Of a stretch of 37,750 nucleotides of DNA, positions 8,221-16,383 are shown piece after piece. The translations under genes were made by a program, and so were the position numbers. Location: NCBI GenBank assembly GCA_030018265.1, contig JASEFX010000017.1, positions 12,304-50,053 on the forward strand, given 5' to 3'. The DNA comes from Candidatus Saccharicenans sp. Lineage in GTDB: Bacteria; Acidobacteriota; Aminicenantia; Aminicenantales; Saccharicenantaceae. The notes under the pieces were generated by a model. The model saw nothing but the letters and a program-made list of their open reading frames with translations. It was not told where the DNA came from and ran no database searches. Numbering within the stretch: the stretch's first letter is position 1; every line of letters starts with the position of its first letter.

Positions 8221-10557
8221 TCAGAAAGTGGTGCCGACCGCGAAGCGGAAGGCGAAGTTGGAATCATCAGCATATATCTTTCTGTTATTATAGGCGAATA
8301 TCAGACGGAACGGCACTCTCAGGGCCGGAACGAACACTCTGAACTCCAGTCCGGCCGAGCTGTACATATTCTTTGGAGAGAACTTATCTCCTTTGAGCAG
8401 CGCATTTCCCACATCATAGAAGAAAATTCCGTAGAGAGGACCGCCCAGCGGGATGATGTATTCAGCATTGATCACCAGGGATTTCACTCCGCCAATCAGG
8501 AAATTCCTTTCGTCACGAGGACCGACGGTGAAATATTCATAACCGCGGATAGATTGCTCACCGCCCAAAAAGAACCTTTCCCAGTAAGGAACCTCCTGGT
8601 TTCTGAGTGGATTTATAAACTGATATTCCACATGAAAACCTAAAACATGGTTGGAAAATAAAGGCTGGTAGCGGGCAAATTCAAAAGCCGGGCGGTAAAG
8701 ATGGACATCGCCTCCGAGAAATGTTCCGGCATAGCGGAAAGAGACTCTGTACATCGTCCCTCTGCTCGGAGTCAGAGGGCTATCTATGGTCGAACTGTAA
8801 AGAATCGGTTCTACCGCGCTCACAAAATATTTTCCCGGATAGAAGTAAGGATTGTAGAAATACACATTGCCCTGTTCATCTTCATAGGTGGGCACCTCCA
8901 GGATCTGTCTCTGGAAGGTGTAATTAAGGTTGAACCTCAGATAGCCGTAAACTCTGGTGCCGTACATCAGGCGGATACCCTTTGCCTGTTGATTGTAAAG
9001 ATAAGGGATGTTATCCTTCCGGTCGAACACGTTGAAACCCAGAGTCATCGGTTTGTCAAAAACGTAGGGCTGACTCATCCCGAAACTGTAATTCTTAACC
9101 CTCTTTCCGTGCTGAAGCGTCAGGTCGAGAGTTTCTCCGCCACCGAGAAAATTCACCGTCGAATAGGTGAAAGCGACAAAGGTTCCCTCATATCCGCTGT
9201 ATCCGGCAGTAAACTGGATGTTGTTCCGCTGCAACTCTCTTACCGTCAGGTTGACATCTATCTGACTAGGATTCTCCGGGTCAGGTTTGATATCAGGCTC
9301 TTTTTCCACGTCGACCAGACCGAGCTGTTTCAGGCGCAGAATGCTGTCCTTGAAGACGGCCAGGCTGAACCGGTCTCCCTCGCGCAGCAGAAATTCTCTC
9401 CTTAAAACTCTGTCCTTGGTGAAAGTATTACCCTTAAACTCAAGCCTCCGCAGATAGGCAACCTCACCCTCATTTACGTTGAAGGTGACGTTAACCACTT
9501 TATTTTTTGGGTCAAGGTTTTCCACCGGAATTATCTGGGCATAAAGAAAGGCAAAATTCCGGTAACTCTCTCCCATCGACTCGACTGTTTTTTCCCGCTT
9601 CTTTGAGCTGTAAATTTCTCCCGGTTGCAGCTTTACCAGGCTCTGCAGGTATCTGGAGGTAAAGAATTTATTGCCCTCTATCTTTATCTCCCCGGTGCGG
9701 TAAACATGGCCCGGCTCGACCGGAATTATTATCCTCATCATCTTTTGCTTGCTGAAAAGAGCGTTCCTCCGGGTTATCTCCTCAAACCGGGGTTCGCCGA
9801 CTGTAGCTTCCATGTAACCGTATTCCTGGAGCTTCTTTTTGATCTGAGCCAGGTTTTCCTCGATCTTACTCTTCTTGAACACGTCCTTATTGGCAATCAT
9901 GTTGAACAGGCTGTGCTGACGGTTCTCTTTCATCGCTTCTATAAGAAAGCTATCCGGGATCTTCGTCCGACCGACAAACACCACCTCACCCACCCTTAAC
10001 CTGGACCCTTCTTCGATCCTGAAAACCAGGTCAACCTCGTTGTTGGGTCTGCTGACCAGCTGGGCTTCTATGCGTTCGGCCTGCAGTCCCTTATCTTCCA
10101 GAAGTTCCTTGATAATTCTCCTGGCTTTCTGAACGCGGTAAGGATTGTAATAGGAGTGAGGGGCAATGTATTCGTCTTTTTCCTTGAGCTTGCTTACGAT
10201 ATCGCTTTCTTTTACTTTCTTACCGGTCCTGAAGACAACACTCTTAATCACCGGATTTTCTTCGACATAGATTTTGACGATTTTGCCGCGGACCCCATTC
10301 TCCTCTTCAATCCTGAGGTTGGCAAAAAATCCGGTCGACCAGAGAACCTTAAAATCTCTTTTCAGAAGGGCTTCGTTATAGTAATCACCCTCCCGCGAAG
10401 ACAGGTAATAAATTATGGTTTCACGGGAGATGCGGTCGTTGCCGTATACTTCAATCCTCTCAATAATTTCCTGAGCGGCAAGAGTACCGACCAGGCTCAG
10501 GATAAAACAAACTGAAAAAAGTACAGGGGCTAAACGTCTTTGTTTTCTCATGGACAT
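8221..10557 (-). CDS. bamA: Outer-membrane protein assembly factor BamA
   Basis: 778 residues, the normal BamA length. A signal peptide ends near LAA-QE (residue 28). Residues about 30-420 hold five POTRA repeats, starting at IIERIEVYGNDRISRETI. Residues about 430-778 form the Omp85 barrel, with the loop-6 motif IRGY at 670-673 and a terminal Phe (VGTTF). BamA folds and inserts beta-barrel proteins into the outer membrane. ATG codons at 10557 and 10551 are both possible starts. Neither has a ribosome-binding site, and a strong promoter ends 3 nt before the first, so the mRNA may be leaderless. Confidence 0.95.
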   Translation of the reverse strand: MSMRKQRRLAPVLFSVCFILSLVGTLAAQEIIERIEVYGNDRISRETIIYYLSSREGDYYNEALLKRDFKVLWSTGFFANLRIEEENGVRGKIVKIYVEENPVIKSVVFRTGKKVKESDIVSKLKEKDEYIAPHSYYNPYRVQKARRIIKELLEDKGLQAERIEAQLVSRPNNEVDLVFRIEEGSRLRVGEVVFVGRTKIPDSFLIEAMKENRQHSLFNMIANKDVFKKSKIEENLAQIKKKLQEYGYMEATVGEPRFEEITRRNALFSKQKMMRIIIPVEPGHVYRTGEIKIEGNKFFTSRYLQSLVKLQPGEIYSSKKREKTVESMGESYRNFAFLYAQIIPVENLDPKNKVVNVTFNVNEGEVAYLRRLEFKGNTFTKDRVLRREFLLREGDRFSLAVFKDSILRLKQLGLVDVEKEPDIKPDPENPSQIDVNLTVRELQRNNIQFTAGYSGYEGTFVAFTYSTVNFLGGGETLDLTLQHGKRVKNYSFGMSQPYVFDKPMTLGFNVFDRKDNIPYLYNQQAKGIRLMYGTRVYGYLRFNLNYTFQRQILEVPTYEDEQGNVYFYNPYFYPGKYFVSAVEPILYSSTIDSPLTPSRGTMYRVSFRYAGTFLGGDVHLYRPAFEFARYQPLFSNHVLGFHVEYQFINPLRNQEVPYWERFFLGGEQSIRGYEYFTVGPRDERNFLIGGVKSLVINAEYIIPLGGPLYGIFFYDVGNALLKGDKFSPKNMYSSAGLEFRVFVPALRVPFRLIFAYNNRKIYADDSNFAFRFAVGTTF

Positions 10558-10560
10558 AAC

Positions 10561-10589
10561 TTTATATCATATATGGCGTCTGTTTTCAA
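10561..10589 (-). promoter_or_regulatory. Sigma-70-like promoter abutting bamA
   Basis: TTGAAA (10584-10589), a 17-nt spacer and TATAAA (10561-10566) read on the minus strand. The -10 ends 3 nt before the bamA ATG, so the predicted transcription start falls at or within the first codons. Confidence 0.55.
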
Positions 10590-10643
10590 AGAGTCCGGGA
10601 ACATGATGTTATTATCCGCACCTGACCGGGTTTCATTAATTTA

Positions 10644-11384
10644 TTAACCTGTGAGAACTTCAAAAAGTTTCATCTGCCCGGCCTCAAGAAGATAAACTTT
10701 ATGGCAGAACCGAGCGATTTTTTCGTTATGGGTAGCGATGATCGAGGAGAGTCCCCTCTTACGGTGTATTTCCACGATCAGGTTGATGATCATCTCGCCC
10801 GTTTTCCAGTCGAGATTGCCGGTGGGTTCATCAGCCAGAAGCAGGACCGGCCGGGTTACCAGCGCCCGGGCCACAGCCACCCGTTGCTGTTCGCCGCCAG
10901 AGAGTTCGGCCGGACGAGCTCCGGACCGATGTCTAATCCCAACCTCTTCCAGCGCCCTGTAAGCCAGTTCCATGGCCTCCTCTCGATTTTTGCCACCGAT
11001 AAGTAACGGAATGGCCACATTCTCCAGCGCCGAAAATTCGGGAAGCAGATGGTAAAACTGAAAAACAAAACCTATATGTCTGTTTCTGAGAAGCGCAACT
11101 TCCTCAGGGGTTTTCGCGGCCAGGTCCTGGCCAAAAAGAAAAACCCGGCCCTCGCTCGGTCGGTCAAGGCCGCCGACAATATTCAGGAAGGTGGTTTTGC
11201 CCACTCCGGAAACCCCCATGATGGCCACCAGCTCTCCTGGTTTCAGCTGGAAATCGATTCCCTCAAAGATTTTCAGTCGTCCGCCGTCCGGCAATGGATA
11301 AGCTTTGCTGAGCTTTTCAGCTCTCAGTATAGGCCCCTCAGCCAGGCCTTCCATTTTTAATGGGTCGTTCATTGCCTGCCTCAT
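10644..11384 (-). CDS. lolD: Lipoprotein-releasing ABC transporter ATPase LolD
   Basis: A 246-residue ATPase with Walker A GVSGVGKT at 57-64, signature LSGGEQQR at 161-168, Walker B LLLADEP at 181-187 and H-loop His219. The MacB/LolD-type [15 protein letters not shown] segment follows the Q-loop. Its ATG overlaps the TGA of the permease gene by 4 nt, so the two are translationally coupled. It should power extraction of lipoproteins from the inner membrane through the LolC/E permease. Other members of the family work with MacB or FtsE-type systems, but the neighbour here is LolC/E-like. Confidence 0.92.
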   Translation of the reverse strand: MRQAMNDPLKMEGLAEGPILRAEKLSKAYPLPDGGRLKIFEGIDFQLKPGELVAIMGVSGVGKTTFLNIVGGLDRPSEGRVFLFGQDLAAKTPEEVALLRNRHIGFVFQFYHLLPEFSALENVAIPLLIGGKNREEAMELAYRALEEVGIRHRSGARPAELSGGEQQRVAVARALVTRPVLLLADEPTGNLDWKTGEMIINLIVEIHRKRGLSSIIATHNEKIARFCHKVYLLEAGQMKLFEVLTG

Positions 11385-12598
11385 TCGTATTTTAGAGCCT
11401 GAACCGGGTCAATTTTAGCTGCCCGGCGCGAAGGAAAGATGGTGGAAACGAAAGTAATGGCCAGGGTCACAGCGACAATCAGAGCCATATCCAGCGGCTT
11501 CGGATGAAAAGGAACGTAGGAAATTTGATAGATATCCACGGGAACTTTGATCAGCTTAAAAACATTCGCCAGCCAGCACCAGAGGAGCCCGAGTGCCATT
11601 CCCAGGGCGGTGCCGATTACCCCGATCAGCGCTCCCTGCAGAAAGAAAATCTTTCTGATGCTGGCCGCCGTCGCTCCGAGAGCCATGAGCACACCGATAT
11701 CCCGGGTTTTTTCCATGACCATCAGCACCAGACTGGCCACAATGTTCAGAGCCGCCACCAGAACGATCAGCGAAATCGTCAGGAAAAGGAGCGTCTTTTC
11801 CAGTTTGAGCGCGGAAAAAAGAGAACGGTTGAGTTCCATCCAGGTGGTCACATAAATACCGGTGCCGCCTGTCCGGTAAATCTTTTCGGCCACCCGTTCA
11901 GCCTTAAAAATGTCTTTTATCCTGACCTGAAGGTAAGAAACCATTCCGGGAAGGTTGAACAGCTTCTGAGCCACCGGCATAGAAATAAGCGCGGTGGAAG
12001 AGTCAAACTCATAGAGCCCCGACCGGAAAACTCCGCTTACCCTGAAGGTTTTCGTCCGTGGCAGCAGACCGACCGGCGTCAGGCGGGCGACCGGGATTAT
12101 GACTTCAACCTGATCCCCTGCGCCCACTCCGAGGCTGGCCGCCAGGTCCCTTCCGAGCATTATTTCTTCATGACCTTCCTCAGCCGGCAGACGCCCGGCT
12201 TCAAGGTTTTTCAACCAGAGCGCAACCTCGACTTCTTCCTGGAAATTCAAACCCTTCAGAATCGCACCGGAACTTCTGCCCGGACTCAGAACCAGCACCG
12301 TGTTGTAAATCACCGGGGTGACCGATTCCACCCCTGGCAATTGACGGATGTCCGCGGCGAGTTTTTCGAAATCTCTCAGCCCTTCTCCCCCGAGGCTGGA
12401 AACCATTAGATGGGAGGTGGCGCCGAGAATTTTATCCTGAACGTCTTCCTGAAAACCGGTAATCAACGACAGAGCGATCACCAGCGCCATCACTCCGATG
12501 GTGACTCCGAGAATCGAGACAAAGGTAATTACCGAAATAAATGCCTGTTTTCTGCGGGCAGTCAGATATCGCCGGGCCAGAAAAAGTTCAAACTTCAT
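11381..12598 (-). CDS. lolC: Lipoprotein-releasing system permease, LolC/LolE family
   Basis: 405 residues with FtsX-superfamily topology: one N-terminal membrane helix (about 22-50), a large periplasmic domain, then three helices near 270-300, 318-345 and 372-392. The family-typical WMELNRSLFSALKLEK segment and the C-terminal [17 protein letters not shown] are present. Only one LolC/E gene is present, so a homodimer (LolF-like) is plausible. It is coupled to lolD by a 4-nt overlap and follows lysS by 36 nt. Confidence 0.9.
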   Translation of the reverse strand: MKFELFLARRYLTARRKQAFISVITFVSILGVTIGVMALVIALSLITGFQEDVQDKILGATSHLMVSSLGGEGLRDFEKLAADIRQLPGVESVTPVIYNTVLVLSPGRSSGAILKGLNFQEEVEVALWLKNLEAGRLPAEEGHEEIMLGRDLAASLGVGAGDQVEVIIPVARLTPVGLLPRTKTFRVSGVFRSGLYEFDSSTALISMPVAQKLFNLPGMVSYLQVRIKDIFKAERVAEKIYRTGGTGIYVTTWMELNRSLFSALKLEKTLLFLTISLIVLVAALNIVASLVLMVMEKTRDIGVLMALGATAASIRKIFFLQGALIGVIGTALGMALGLLWCWLANVFKLIKVPVDIYQISYVPFHPKPLDMALIVAVTLAITFVSTIFPSRRAAKIDPVQALKYE

Positions 12599-12634
12599 CG
12601 CGCTTTCACTCTGCCAGTAACTCCATCTCCCTCA

Positions 12635-14155
12635 TCACCGGGGCTTGAGAAGCGGAAAGAGGATGACCTCCCTGATCGATTGCCTGTTGGCTAAAATCAT
12701 CGTCAACCGGTCAATTCCGATACCCTCGCCTCCGGTCGGCGGAAGTCCGTATTCCAGAGCTTCCACATAATCAAGGTCAACCAGGTGTGATTCCTCATCG
12801 CCGGTTTTCCTCATCGCCGCCTGTTCTTCAAAACGCTGGCGCTGTTCGAAAGGATCGGTCAGCTCGGAAAAAGCGTTGGCTATTTCCATGCCGGCAATCA
12901 CCAGCTCAAACCGACAGGCTTCATCCCGGTTGCTCGGGTCGGCTTTGGCCAGCGGAGAGATTTCCCGCGGTGGATTTATGATAAAAGTCGGTTGAACAAT
13001 CCTGTCCTTCACCAGTTTATCAAAGATAACGTCAAGCGCTTTAGCGTAGGTGGTGGGTTTTTTATCAGGGGTGAGCGTCCCGGCAAACTCAATCAGACCT
13101 TTCGGGTCGTCAAAGCGCGAAGGGGCCAGACCGCTGAATTCTTTTACGGCGTCAATAAATCTCAGCCTCTTCCACGGCCTCTTAAAAGAAATTATATGTT
13201 CGCCGTAAGGACACTCCTCTTTTCCGTGAATTTCTCGCACCAGATATAAAAACAGCTCCTCTGTCAGGTCCATCAGCTGATGGTAGTCTATGTAAGCCTG
13301 ATAGAACTCGAGCATGGTAAATTCGGGATTATGCTGGGAATCCACCCCCTCGTTGCGGAAGTTGCGGTTGATTTCATAAACCTTTTCCAGTCCGCCGACC
13401 ACCAGCCTTTTCAGGTAAAGCTCGGGAGCAATCCGGAGATAGAGATCTATTCCGAGAGCATTGTGAAAAGTTTTGAAGGGTCTGGCCAGAGCTCCTCCCG
13501 GAATTACCTGCATCATCGGGGTTTCCACTTCCATAAAACCGCGTTCGTCAAAAAACTTCCTGATAAGGCCGATGACCTGGCTTCTTATCCTGAAAGTTTC
13601 GGAAGTTTCAGGGTTCATAATCAGGTCAAGATAACGTTTGCGATAGCGAAGCTCAACATCCTGAAGTCCATGCCATTTCTCAGGAAGCGGATGGAAAGAT
13701 TTTGCCAGCAGACTGAACTTTTCTGCCAGCACCGTCAGTTCATCAGTCTTCGTCCGGAAAAGCCTGCCATCAACCAGAATGACATCACCGATGTCGAACA
13801 GGTCAAAAAGTTCATAATTTTCAGGGCCAACCACATCCTGCCTGAGGTAAACCTGAAGGCGCGAGCGGCAGTTGGCGATATGGAAAAAGGTGGCCCGTCC
13901 CATTTTTCTTATGGTCATTATCCGTCCGGGAACTTTAACCCGGTATACCTTCGCCTCGAGTTCTTCCCGGCTGAGACCGGAAAAATCCCTGACCACCTCA
14001 TAAACCGAATGAGTGATCTCAGCCCGATGCGGGAAAACTTCTATTCCTTTTTCCTGAAGCTTTTTCCACTTCTCGAGCCTTACCAGCTCCTGGTCGCTCA
14101 ATTCTTCCTGAACGAGTTTTAATTCACGATTATTTCTGTTTTGCTGCTCGCTCAT
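12635..14155 (-). CDS. lysS: Lysyl-tRNA synthetase, class II
   Basis: 506 residues, the usual length for LysS. The N-terminal OB-fold anticodon-binding domain (about 65-170) includes [19 protein letters not shown]. The class II core follows, with motif 2 around [18 protein letters not shown] and motif 3 [10 protein letters not shown] at 475-484. It charges tRNA-Lys in the cytoplasm. A GAGGTGAT site precedes the ATG. It is far too long to be an EpmA-type EF-P ligase, which lacks the OB domain. Confidence 0.97.
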   Translation of the reverse strand: MSEQQNRNNRELKLVQEELSDQELVRLEKWKKLQEKGIEVFPHRAEITHSVYEVVRDFSGLSREELEAKVYRVKVPGRIMTIRKMGRATFFHIANCRSRLQVYLRQDVVGPENYELFDLFDIGDVILVDGRLFRTKTDELTVLAEKFSLLAKSFHPLPEKWHGLQDVELRYRKRYLDLIMNPETSETFRIRSQVIGLIRKFFDERGFMEVETPMMQVIPGGALARPFKTFHNALGIDLYLRIAPELYLKRLVVGGLEKVYEINRNFRNEGVDSQHNPEFTMLEFYQAYIDYHQLMDLTEELFLYLVREIHGKEECPYGEHIISFKRPWKRLRFIDAVKEFSGLAPSRFDDPKGLIEFAGTLTPDKKPTTYAKALDVIFDKLVKDRIVQPTFIINPPREISPLAKADPSNRDEACRFELVIAGMEIANAFSELTDPFEQRQRFEEQAAMRKTGDEESHLVDLDYVEALEYGLPPTGGEGIGIDRLTMILANRQSIREVILFPLLKPR

Positions 14156-14200
14156 GGTATCACCTCGCGAAAATAAAGAGCTATAAGGGCGAGTCCGGAT

Positions 14201-14623
14201 TCAACCCGGAGGATTCTCTCCCTGGAGCCGGCGGCGAACACCGTCAAGAACGCCGTTGACGAAATGGGCCGCCTCCTCACCGGAATACTTTTTAGCAATC
14301 TCAATCGCTTCATCTATGATGATTGGCGGATCAAGATTCTTTTCAAAAAGCATCTCAAAAACCGCCAGCCGCAGAATGTTGCGGTCAACTATGGCCATCC
14401 TTTCCAGCTTCCAGTTTCTGGACACCTGCTGGATTAAGCTGTCAATCTCAGCCTGATGATCCTGAATACCCTTTACCAGCCATTCGGAATATTCCCTAGT
14501 CTCTGCCGGAACAGTCTGTCTTGACCAGTAATCCTGCAAAATTACCGATAGTTCATCACCGGTGATTTCCTTCTGGAAAAGGATCTGCAGGGCGCACTCT
14601 CTCGCTTTTCTTCTTTTTCCCAT
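14201..14623 (-). CDS. nusB: Transcription antitermination factor NusB
   Basis: A 140-residue all-helical protein that begins KRRKARECALQILFQKEI, the NusB signature, and ends VNGVLDGVRRRL, also family-typical. NusB with NusE binds boxA RNA and supports antitermination on rRNA operons. It lies 25 nt after ribH, a very common pairing, and 45 nt before lysS. Confidence 0.95.
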   Translation of the reverse strand: MGKRRKARECALQILFQKEITGDELSVILQDYWSRQTVPAETREYSEWLVKGIQDHQAEIDSLIQQVSRNWKLERMAIVDRNILRLAVFEMLFEKNLDPPIIIDEAIEIAKKYSGEEAAHFVNGVLDGVRRRLQGENPPG

Positions 14624-14648
14624 TATCTGAAATCTCTTCTTGTACCGG

Positions 14649-15116
14649 TCAGAGTTTAGAGTCCCGCAGAAGGTTCAGCGTTTCCACCAGAGCCATCGCC
14701 GCCTCATAGCCTTTGTTGCCTGCTTTGGTCCCGGCTCTTTCGATACCCTGCTCGATCGTTTCCACGGTCAGAATACCGTAAGCCACCGGGATTCCGTCTT
14801 CCAGAGCCACCTGGGCCAGTCCTTTGGTGACCTCGGCGCTGAGATAGTCAAAGTGGGGAGTATCTCCGCGGATGAGAACTCCCAGGCAAAGAATACCGTC
14901 CACCTGTTTTTTCCGGGCGATTTTTCTGGCCACCTGAGGAATTTCAAAAGCTCCGGGCACCTTGTACACGGAAATGTTAGCCTCATCGGCCCCCAGCTTT
15001 TTCAGAGCCTCAAGAGCCCCGTCGAGCAGATGGCTGGAAATAAACTGGTTGAAACGGCTGAGGACGATGCCTATTCTGAAACCCTTCGCCTGAAGTTTGC
15101 CTTCATAAACGTTCAT
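14649..15116 (-). CDS. ribH: 6,7-dimethyl-8-ribityllumazine synthase
   Basis: 155 residues. RIGIVLSRFNQFISSHLLDGA is the substrate-binding start, VPGAFEIP follows at 53-60, and GDTPHFDYLSAEVTKGL carries the catalytic His88. It condenses the pyrimidine and the 4-carbon precursors in the penultimate step of riboflavin synthesis and assembles as pentamers or 60-mers. AAAGGAGTGAAGG precedes the ATG. The other rib genes are not in this window. Confidence 0.96.
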   Translation of the reverse strand: MNVYEGKLQAKGFRIGIVLSRFNQFISSHLLDGALEALKKLGADEANISVYKVPGAFEIPQVARKIARKKQVDGILCLGVLIRGDTPHFDYLSAEVTKGLAQVALEDGIPVAYGILTVETIEQGIERAGTKAGNKGYEAAMALVETLNLLRDSKL

Positions 15117-15135
15117 CCTTCACTCCTTTGGCCGA

Positions 15136-16257
15136 TCAAATCGGTCGCTTTTCATAAATCCGGTATTTTTTGTATATTCTACCACCGATCGAAGTCGTAA
15201 ATCTATTGATGGCTTCATTGTCTTCAAGCTGCCAGGAGGTTTCAGCCCACTGATAGCCTTTAGCTTTCGCCCTTCTCTCCAGCTCATCATACAGCAGATA
15301 GGCGAGCCCGGTGTGCTGAACCTGCGGCAGGACTCCGAAAACTGTAGCCCTCATCCCCTTTATTCTCTTCCTGTTAAAAAGAAGCTTGAATATTCCAAAG
15401 GGAAAAAGTCGCCCGTTTAAATCTTTGATTATTTCATTATAATTGGGCAGCCCCAAAGCAAAGCCCACTTCCCGTCCTTCATGCAGCGCAAAAATCACCA
15501 GCTCAGGATCGGCAAAAGCCTTCAACCTGCGGGCCATAAAATCCATTTCTTTTTCCGTCCAGGGAACAAAACCCCAGTTTTTTGACCATGCCTGATTGTA
15601 AATGTAGGCAATCTTCCTGGTTTCTTCATAAACCTTTTTCATATTAACCGTGCGCAAACTGAAACTGGTCGACTGCCTTACTTTTTCTATTACAGCCTGA
15701 ACCTTTTCCATCGTCTCATGATCCCTGGTCATAAGGAAAGCATAAAGGTCCTTGGCTTTGGTGAGTCCGGATTTTTCCATCAGCTCGTTGTAGTAAGGCG
15801 GGTTGTAGGGCATCATGATGACCGGCGGTCGGTCAAAACCTTCCAGCAGAAAGGCGCATTCGTCGTTCATCGAGAGGTTCATGGGCCCTCGCAGAGTATC
15901 CATACCACGCTCTTTTCCCCAGGCCGCCACCGTTTCGAGAAGCGCGCGGGCCACTTCCGGGTCGTTAACGCTCTCGTAAAGCCCGAAGAACACCACTTTT
16001 TCCCGGTGATATTCGTTGTGGCGGTGGTCAATGATGGCGGCAATCCGGCCGACCTTTTCCTCTCCTTCCCTCGCGAGAAATAGTTCCATTTCAGCATGCT
16101 CAAAAAACGGGTTTTTCCGGCGGTTGAGCTTTTCCTTCATCTCGATCAAAAGGGGCGGAACCCAGTTCGGGTCGTTTTCGTAAATTTTCCAGGGAAAAAG
16201 CAAAAAGGCCTTAAAATCCTTATTATTCCTTACCTGGGAGACCTCAATTTGTGCCAT
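15136..16257 (-). CDS. GNAT-fold acyltransferase-like protein, YghO type
   Basis: 373 residues from the ATG at 16257. The family-typical start is FPWKIYENDPNWVPPLL, followed by NPFFEHAEMELFLAREG, RGPMNLSMNDECAFLLEGF and MMPYNPPYYNELMEKSGL. A C-terminal GNAT-like half contains VFGVLPQVQHTGLAYLLYDE, the likely acetyl-CoA loop. The family resembles E. coli YghO; the substrate is unknown. An upstream ATG at 16314 would add 19 lysine-rich residues, but the likely promoter (16283-16291) lies inside that stretch, so I reject it. It is the first gene of the block that continues to fabZ. Confidence 0.8.
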   Translation of the reverse strand: MAQIEVSQVRNNKDFKAFLLFPWKIYENDPNWVPPLLIEMKEKLNRRKNPFFEHAEMELFLAREGEEKVGRIAAIIDHRHNEYHREKVVFFGLYESVNDPEVARALLETVAAWGKERGMDTLRGPMNLSMNDECAFLLEGFDRPPVIMMPYNPPYYNELMEKSGLTKAKDLYAFLMTRDHETMEKVQAVIEKVRQSTSFSLRTVNMKKVYEETRKIAYIYNQAWSKNWGFVPWTEKEMDFMARRLKAFADPELVIFALHEGREVGFALGLPNYNEIIKDLNGRLFPFGIFKLLFNRKRIKGMRATVFGVLPQVQHTGLAYLLYDELERRAKAKGYQWAETSWQLEDNEAINRFTTSIGGRIYKKYRIYEKRPI

Positions 16258-16282
16258 TTTTGTTCGCTTCTTTTTTTTGTAA

Positions 16283-16291
16283 ATTTTAACA
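16283..16291 (-). promoter_or_regulatory. Extended -10 promoter of the GNAT-ribH-nusB-lysS block
   Basis: TGTTAAAAT on the minus strand (TGnTATAAT class) lies 26 nt before the ATG at 16257. No clear -35 is present. Confidence 0.45.
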
Positions 16292-16335
16292 GAAGTCGTC
16301 TCTTTTTTCAGCAATATTTTTTAATTAGCCTTCAT

Positions 16336-16365
16336 TTGCCAGCGCGGGCTGAAAAGTGATAAAAG
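16336..16365 (+). promoter_or_regulatory. Candidate promoter of the Lon-like gene
   Basis: TTGCCA (16336-16341), an 18-nt spacer ending in TGA, and TAAAAG (16360-16365). The AAGGAG ribosome-binding site follows at 16371-16376. Confidence 0.4.
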
Positions 16366-16383
16366 AATATAAGGAGAAATAAA

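Noticed and set aside
8701-9405. 234-residue plus-strand open frame inside bamA
   Set aside because: It is a shadow of the unambiguous BamA coding sequence with no domain signal.
13280-14122. 280-residue plus-strand open frame inside lysS
   Set aside because: It is a shadow of the well-conserved lysyl-tRNA synthetase gene.
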